A stretch of 64,000 nt of DNA from Catenaria anguillulae PL171 (taxonomy: Eukaryota > Blastocladiomycota > Blastocladiomycetes > Blastocladiales > Catenariaceae). The notes beneath the pieces are model-generated. The model ran no database searches, was not told the DNA's origin, and worked only from the letters and a program-made list of their open reading frames with translations. The stretch lies in NCBI GenBank assembly GCA_002102555.1, contig MCFL01000010.1:434001-498000 (forward strand). The letters run 5' to 3'. How positions within the stretch are numbered: position 1 is the first letter of the stretch; each line of letters opens with the position of its first letter. Positions 60,781 to 64,000 of this stretch are shown piece by piece. The translations under genes and the position numbers were made by a program.

Positions 60781-61922
60781 TTGCGATCACGGCCGAGTTG
60801 CGGTCGAACAAGCGGGTCGTGGGGATCGTGGGAACAATGTGAATAACAGGAATCGTCGAGCAGAAGGGCATATGCTCATTGCATTAGCATTTGCTAACAT
60901 GCTTTCATGTGTGTCAAAATTTAGCATGCATTCGCTGGCAGGGGCACCCGAGCGCTTATGTAGCAGCATTGAACTCGCATTGGCATGACGGCCGGGACTC
61001 CCAGCGGAAGTCGAGCCTGTCAAACTGGGTCAACGGCCAGTCGCAGACAATGGGGTGATTGGGAATACTGGCATTCCCGCGTGCCTCCGAAATAACGTCT
61101 GCTTTCTCGTTCGCTGAAAGTCATCCATCGGGCTTGAACGCACAACGGAGAGATACGGGTCCATCTCATTGTCGATTTGAAGCATTGGTCATCAATCACG
61201 TGTGTGATGATCTGCAGCGGCTCTGTAAAGGTCGCTTTTCGTTTTTTGCAACAAATACGATGTCTGGATTTTGTCCAGGCGAAGTCCGATGACTTGTATT
61301 CGATTCCACCATCTGAAAGCACTCGCTGACCACCACAGCGAGAGGTGGCGTGCAGAAACCGGGAGCGTTTGTCCGAGCTCTGTACCTGGTCGGGAGCATG
61401 CCCATTGTCGTGATTCCATCAAGAGGAGAAACCTCGAGTTTTTTTGCAGCGGACTGGACAGCCTCAATGTCTCGCATGCGCTTACTCACCGACGTTAATG
61501 CCCAAGTCTCGCCCAACATGATCAGATAATCGTTGCCAGCAGCGTCCAGAAGTCGGATTGTACTTTGCGCCGATAGTCACATAGGCATTAGATTGATGTC
61601 AGGCCTTGTCAGTGCACACCGATACACCGCTCTAGAGGCCAAACTTCAGTCAGCAATTGACCGGCAAACTTCGCCACCCCCGCTTCGGACAAAATTTTTT
61701 CCCGCTGTATCAACCCATCTCGATTCCGAAATCTATCAGGGCTTTGAGGAGTGACTCACTGCATGACAAGGGCAGCCGAGAAAGTGGGACTGGTATAAAA
61801 TGCAAGGGAGACCCCGTCGCCCACCTCATGTGTCATATCAACACACTTCCGTGGGCCGATACCTAACAACCAATCCCATTCACCCCGACTCATTGCAACC
61901 ATTCCCCCACGATCCGTATACC
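60781..61922. other. Divergent region, MFS transporter and GST
   Basis: 1.14 kb carrying both promoters. A 107-codon frame at 61196-61519 (-) reads like protein in part but matches nothing I know and lacks support, so it is not called. Confidence 0.4.
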
Positions 61923-62760
61923 ATGACCAATCAATCAAACATCTATACTCTCATCTACTATCCCGGCATTGCGGCCCGCGTCGAGGTGACTCGAATGCTG
62001 CTGGAGGCCAAAGCTGTACGGCCAGATCTATCAGCTACCGCCTGTCTCTGTCCCAGTGATTCTAACCGCGCGTCTTCCTCCTCCCACACCAGATCCCGTA
62101 CAAGCTCATTGGCGCCGAGAGAGCGAATTCTCGACCTTTCCCTTTTACCAAGTGCCCATCATCAAGTACACGGACGCCGCCACCGGCCAACCGCGCGTCC
62201 TTGCTCAGTCGTGGGCCATTGTGCGCTACCTTGCTCGCAAGCACGACTTGATGCCTGACGGTGGCGAGGAGGCGGCGGCCTTGGCCGAATCGTACTCCGA
62301 GTCGATTCGCGAGCTGCTTGATTCGTACTGGGAATTGGCTTGGAACCCGTGGACCACGCCCATGTTCAACTCGGTCAAGGTGCCCAAGCTCATTGCTTTC
62401 CGTGACGGCGACAAGGTCAAGAAGTTTATCAGCGCGCAGGAGAGGATCTTGGCCCAAAATGGCGGCGGAAACGGGTTCTACTTTGGCAATAAGGTGCGTA
62501 CACACACTTCATCTCCGATGCCGACCTGATGCTGACCATCTGTCACCTTTGACGCATGTATATAGCTGACCTTTGTGGAGCTCGCCCTCTACTTTGCGAT
62601 GGAAGAGCTCAACAAAGGTTTCGCTCAGCTTGGTGACGAGAAACCGCCCGTTTTCTCGGCCGAAACTACCCCGTTGCTCTGGAAAGTGCACCAAGCCGTT
62701 GCCCAGAATCCCAACATCAAGGCATACAAGGCGTCAGATCGGTACCCGACCCATTGGTGA
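61923..62760 (+). CDS. Glutathione S-transferase (sigma/alpha-like)
   Basis: Conjugates glutathione to electrophiles or isomerises prostaglandin-like substrates. Exons 61923-62015, 62093-62493 and 62566-62760; 229 residues after one added base near 62115-62120 (GAGAGAG). Thioredoxin-like N-domain: YTLIYYPGIAARVEVTRMLL (Tyr in the usual catalytic position), then QVPIIKY with the cis-proline, and QSWAIVRYLARKHDL (glutathione-binding Q-S). An all-helical C-domain follows, with FYFGNK|LTFVELALYF across intron 2 and a final NIKAYKASDRYP typical of this group. Introns of 77 and 72 bp have canonical borders. Confidence 0.88.
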
Positions 62761-63232
62761 ATGTGCTCCTGCTGTCTCATGAAGAGCAGTTGTACATAGC
62801 TTCAAGTGGTGGTCGCGGCGTTGCTGTCTGGAAGACCGTCAATGATTGTTCTATCAATGTTGTGTCGTGCAATTACTGTGTGATTGTTTATACATCATGA
62901 TTGTTTTCACTCTATTGTGGGAAAAGAGTGGCCAACCATGATGATCTGAATCCGACTGGAGCGATACCTTTGGAGGTAAATTGAGTCTTGAAATCGTGAT
63001 GAACCAAACAACATGTCACAACGGCACGGCAAATGGCAAAGTGAGCGGCTTCAGACTTGTTGTACTGCTTAAGTAAGGGCTTGCGAAGATGACTGCACGA
63101 TATAAACTTGATGAGGTTTCAGCGACTGAGCAGCAGCAGGACACGTTTGGGTTCATCACGGCCGAATAAAAGAGATCAAATGAACACTGATTCAGGGTAC
63201 GATGATTTCTTAACAGTAGTGTATGCAATGTC
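62761..63232. other. 3' flanks of convergent GST and REV1
   Basis: No gene recognised in 472 bp. Confidence 0.5.
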
Positions 63233-64000
63233 TCACCATTCGTCGAGCATTAACTCGCCACCGTGGGTCACTTGCCTCACTTTGGCCTGAACCCGATCCT
63301 CGACGCGAGCAATCAACTGTCTGATCACATCGACGGTAGCACCTGCAACTGTTGGACCTTGCTCCCGTACAATCACCACATCCACCAAATACTTGAGCCA
63401 CTGCACCACCATCTTTGCCCAATCCATCCACCCATCCTCAACCAGCGCCTCGGCATACTGTGCCACAAACTCGGCATCGGTATCCACATCCGTCTCTGTG
63501 GCATGGTGCGCCGTGTGTGTGATCCAGTCGCGGAGCAAGGATCGAATGGACGGCAGATCGGAGCGGCCCAGGAGCGAGGGCGGCGAGGTGGATGTTGTGC
63601 TCAAAGATGCGGTTGGTGGCGTCAATACGTTGTTGATTTTGGCGTCTGACCTCGTGTCAGCTGCACCCGAGTCAGAGTCTGTGTCCGAGTCGAGTGTGAT
63701 GGGCGTATCACGAGCGATGACGGTGGGCGGCGTGAGTTGAAGCGCCACGAGACGAGCGGCAGCTTCGGATTCAAGGTCACGGCGCTTTTCGGCGAGTAGT
63801 TCGGCACGGATATCTGGAACAATGCGACATGAATCACGGAATCGAGGTAACAGAATGCAACGAGAAACATGCTGGTCGACATACCAGAAGGCAATGCAGA
63901 CAAGACGGAAGCGTCCACATCTTGAAGAAGGCTTGCTCAACTTGTTCATCGGTAATCTCGCTGGCATGGGCGACAGTGTGATGCCCATCGACTTGAGCCT
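63233..64000 (-). CDS. REV1: DNA repair protein REV1, C-terminal part (continues beyond window)
   Basis: REV1 is a deoxycytidyl transferase that scaffolds translesion polymerases. Only its end is here: last exon 63813-63233 and part of the preceding exon from 63885 to the edge. Spliced together, LSALPSDIRAELLAEKR forms a ubiquitin-binding motif (UBM, core LP-x-DI). The last about 100 residues (SIRSLLRDWITH, QYAEALVEDGWMDWAKMVVQ, DVIRQLIARVEDRV) match the four-helix REV1 C-terminal domain that binds polymerase zeta (REV7) and other Y-family polymerases. Upstream, EQVEQAFFK precedes the UBM in a frame that differs by one base (near 63925), again a missing base. The catalytic core lies outside the window. 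Confidence 0.72.
   Translation of the reverse strand, partial: RLKSMGITLSPMPARLPMNKLSKPSSRCGRFRLVCIAFWYVDQHVSRCILLPRFRDSCRIVPDIRAELLAEKRRDLESEAAARLVALQLTPPTVIARDTPITLDSDTDSDSGAADTRSDAKINNVLTPPTASLSTTSTSPPSLLGRSDLPSIRSLLRDWITHTAHHATETDVDTDAEFVAQYAEALVEDGWMDWAKMVVQWLKYLVDVVIVREQGPTVAGATVDVIRQLIARVEDRVQAKVRQVTHGGELMLDEW

Noticed and set aside
61196-61519. 107-codon minus-strand frame between MFS and GST genes
   Set aside because: No recognised family, no splice partners, sits in a divergent promoter region.
1-64000. CRISPR arrays, operons, bacterial promoters, tRNA or rRNA genes
   Set aside because: Spliceosomal introns throughout show eukaryotic DNA; no direct-repeat array or tRNA-like B box with cloverleaf was found by eye.

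Overview
The window reads as nuclear DNA of an early-diverging, probably flagellated (zoosporic) fungus, something like Blastocladiomycota or Chytridiomycota. This is inference, since no ribosomal or mitochondrial marker is present. Genes are dense and GC-rich with short GT-AG introns (mostly 65-105 bp). Fungal-type housekeeping genes (LIS1 without a separate partner, CIA30, ERD2, VMA2) sit beside genes typical of ciliated cells and early fungi: a jouberin/AHI1-like transition-zone protein, two GABA-B-like class C receptors, and a membrane-bound cyclic-nucleotide phosphodiesterase.

Layout, 1-40 kb: 3' part of a non-LTR retrotransposon (1-3.5 kb, +); AHI1-like gene (4.4-6.7 kb, -); V-ATPase B subunit (7.4-9.2 kb, -); a 2026-residue LRR-DH-PH RhoGEF (10.9-17.2 kb, +); an 84-residue RNASEK / V-ATPase f-like gene (17.9-18.4 kb, -) divergent from a CIA30/NDUFAF1 gene (18.8-19.8 kb, +); LIS1 (20.4-22.0 kb, +); transketolase (23.5-25.5 kb, -); two tandem class C GPCR paralogues with a C-terminal PH-like domain (26.8-30.1 and 31.0-34.5 kb, +); KDEL receptor ERD2 (35.0-35.8 kb, -); six-TM phosphodiesterase (36.6-39.6 kb, -).

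Layout, 40-64 kb: SUMO E1 subunit UBA2 (40.5-42.8 kb, +); HP1-like chromo/chromoshadow protein (43.3-44.4 kb, -); a membrane-anchored beta-lactamase-fold protein with a degenerate active site (46.0-48.3 kb, +); a CWF19-like protein (49.1-50.7 kb, +); a low-complexity protein (51.8-54.3 kb, +); an RD/RS-rich protein with D-x-Y-x-P-G repeats (55.4-58.7 kb, +); an MFS monocarboxylate-type transporter (59.2-60.8 kb, -); a glutathione S-transferase (61.9-62.8 kb, +); and the C-terminal end of REV1 (63.2 kb to the window edge, -).

Exon models were built by hand from splice motifs, reading phase and remembered family patterns. In the first 40 kb every gene closes without a frame error. From about 40 kb on, eight of nine genes need at least one single-base frame correction, nearly always one missing base and often in a C or G run. 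I read this as a drop in sequence quality, not wholesale pseudogenisation. The strongest biological themes are receptor/cyclic-nucleotide/Rho signalling (two receptors, the PDE, the RhoGEF) and ciliary or microtubule function (AHI1-like, LIS1).
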